Shown: one piece after another, positions 6,200-6,540 of the stretch
Numbering within the stretch: the first letter of the stretch is position 1
Layout: each line of letters opens with the position of its first letter
NCBI GenBank assembly: GCA_009691815.1
Contig: SIAL01000203.1
Span: 1 to 6,540, forward strand
DNA from: Gemmataceae bacterium
GTDB taxonomy: Bacteria; Planctomycetota; Planctomycetia; Gemmatales; Gemmataceae
Reading direction: 5' to 3'
DNA: 6,540 bases
The notes under the pieces: generated by a model
The model's input: only the letters and a program-made list of their open reading frames with translations
What the model was told of the DNA's origin: nothing
Database searches by the model: none
Made by a program: the position numbers and the translations under genes

Positions 6200-6540
6200 C
6201 TAATTCAGCTCGGAATCTTTGGCAGCGTCGGCCTTTCGGTAGAGTCCGGTTGGAATCAGAATCTCTTTGGGGAGTTTTTCGCCGTTCCTGAACTTTTGAA
6301 TGGATTCTACTGTGATCTGGGCAATTTTTTCAGGAAATTGAATCGGGTCCGCATAGATCTTCCCTTCTTTGATGGCTTGTTTTCCTTCCTTTTGGCCATC
6401 AAAGCCAATGATTAGAATGGAGGTTTTTACGGCCTTTTCCAAGGCAGCACGGCAACCCAATGCGGAAGGGTCGTTGATACAAAACACCGCCGACAAATCG
6501 GGCACCCCCTGAAGGATGTCCTCCATGATGCGGGCGCTGG
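6200..6540 (-). CDS. Sugar-type ABC transporter substrate-binding protein, C-terminal part (partial)
   Basis: The last 112 residues of a periplasmic binding protein of the RbsB/LacI-like type 1 fold are visible; the reading frame stays open to the window edge, so the start and N-terminal lobe lie outside. Diagnostic pieces are the helix IMEDILQGVPDLSAVF (with the open frame extending before it), the ligand-site-like INDPSALGCRAALEKA, the strand IIGFDG followed by KEGKQAIKEGK, and a final lobe-closing helix PEKIAQITVESIQKF. These follow RbsB-type proteins closely in order. The protein would capture a sugar or similar small solute outside the membrane and deliver it to an ABC permease; ligand and partner genes are not visible. 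An internal ATG at 6526 is not the start, because the conserved helix begins before it. Codons are more A+T rich than in the rest of the window (6301-6420 is 50 G/C of 120). It is convergent with the CehA-like gene, 74 bp away. Confidence 0.88.
   Translation of the reverse strand, partial: SARIMEDILQGVPDLSAVFCINDPSALGCRAALEKAVKTSILIIGFDGQKEGKQAIKEGKIYADPIQFPEKIAQITVESIQKFRNGEKLPKEILIPTGLYRKADAAKDSELN

Overview
This window looks like chromosomal DNA from a planctomycete-type bacterium, possibly of the Gemmata/Pirellula kind. The inference rests on three things: a secreted protein with a proline/glycine-rich tail that I associate with Planctomycetes, a CehA/McbA-like secreted metallohydrolase of the type common in Planctomycetes and Verrucomicrobia, and moderate-to-high G+C with long DUF1015 and YggS proteins. 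The phylum is an inference from protein style; there is no rRNA or other marker here. Six genes are supported, five complete and one cut by the right edge. I see no tRNA, rRNA, CRISPR, insertion sequence or phage gene.

Layout: (1) 19-1164, minus strand, a lipoprotein of the endonuclease/exonuclease/phosphatase (DNase I-like) superfamily. (2) 1163-1915, plus strand, an unrecognised secreted or membrane-anchored protein with two similar strand-turn-strand segments and a PG-rich tail. Genes 1 and 2 are divergent, and their best start codons share one CATG palindrome, each with a Shine-Dalgarno sequence inside the other gene. (3) 1916-2015, a convergent gap with a perfect 10-bp inverted repeat that probably terminates the DUF1015 transcript. 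(4) 2016-3326, minus strand, a DUF1015 protein. (5) A 112-bp divergent intergenic region. (6) 3439-4490, plus strand, a YggS-family PLP protein overlapping a DUF167/YggU-family protein by 4 bp. After 27 bp comes (7) 4518-6125, the CehA/McbA-like protein, probably on the same transcript. (8) A 74-bp convergent gap, then 6200-6540, minus strand, the C-terminal part of a sugar-type periplasmic binding protein that continues past the window.

Functionally the window mixes cytosolic housekeeping (YggS for PLP homeostasis; YggU and DUF1015 of unknown role) with exported proteins (the lipoprotein, the PG-tail protein, the CehA-like enzyme and the solute-binding protein). Nothing ties all of them into one pathway, and I find no convincing new multi-gene system. 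The most unusual structural point is the shared, overlapping divergent start at 1162-1165. The most interesting uncharacterised protein is the PG-tail protein encoded there.
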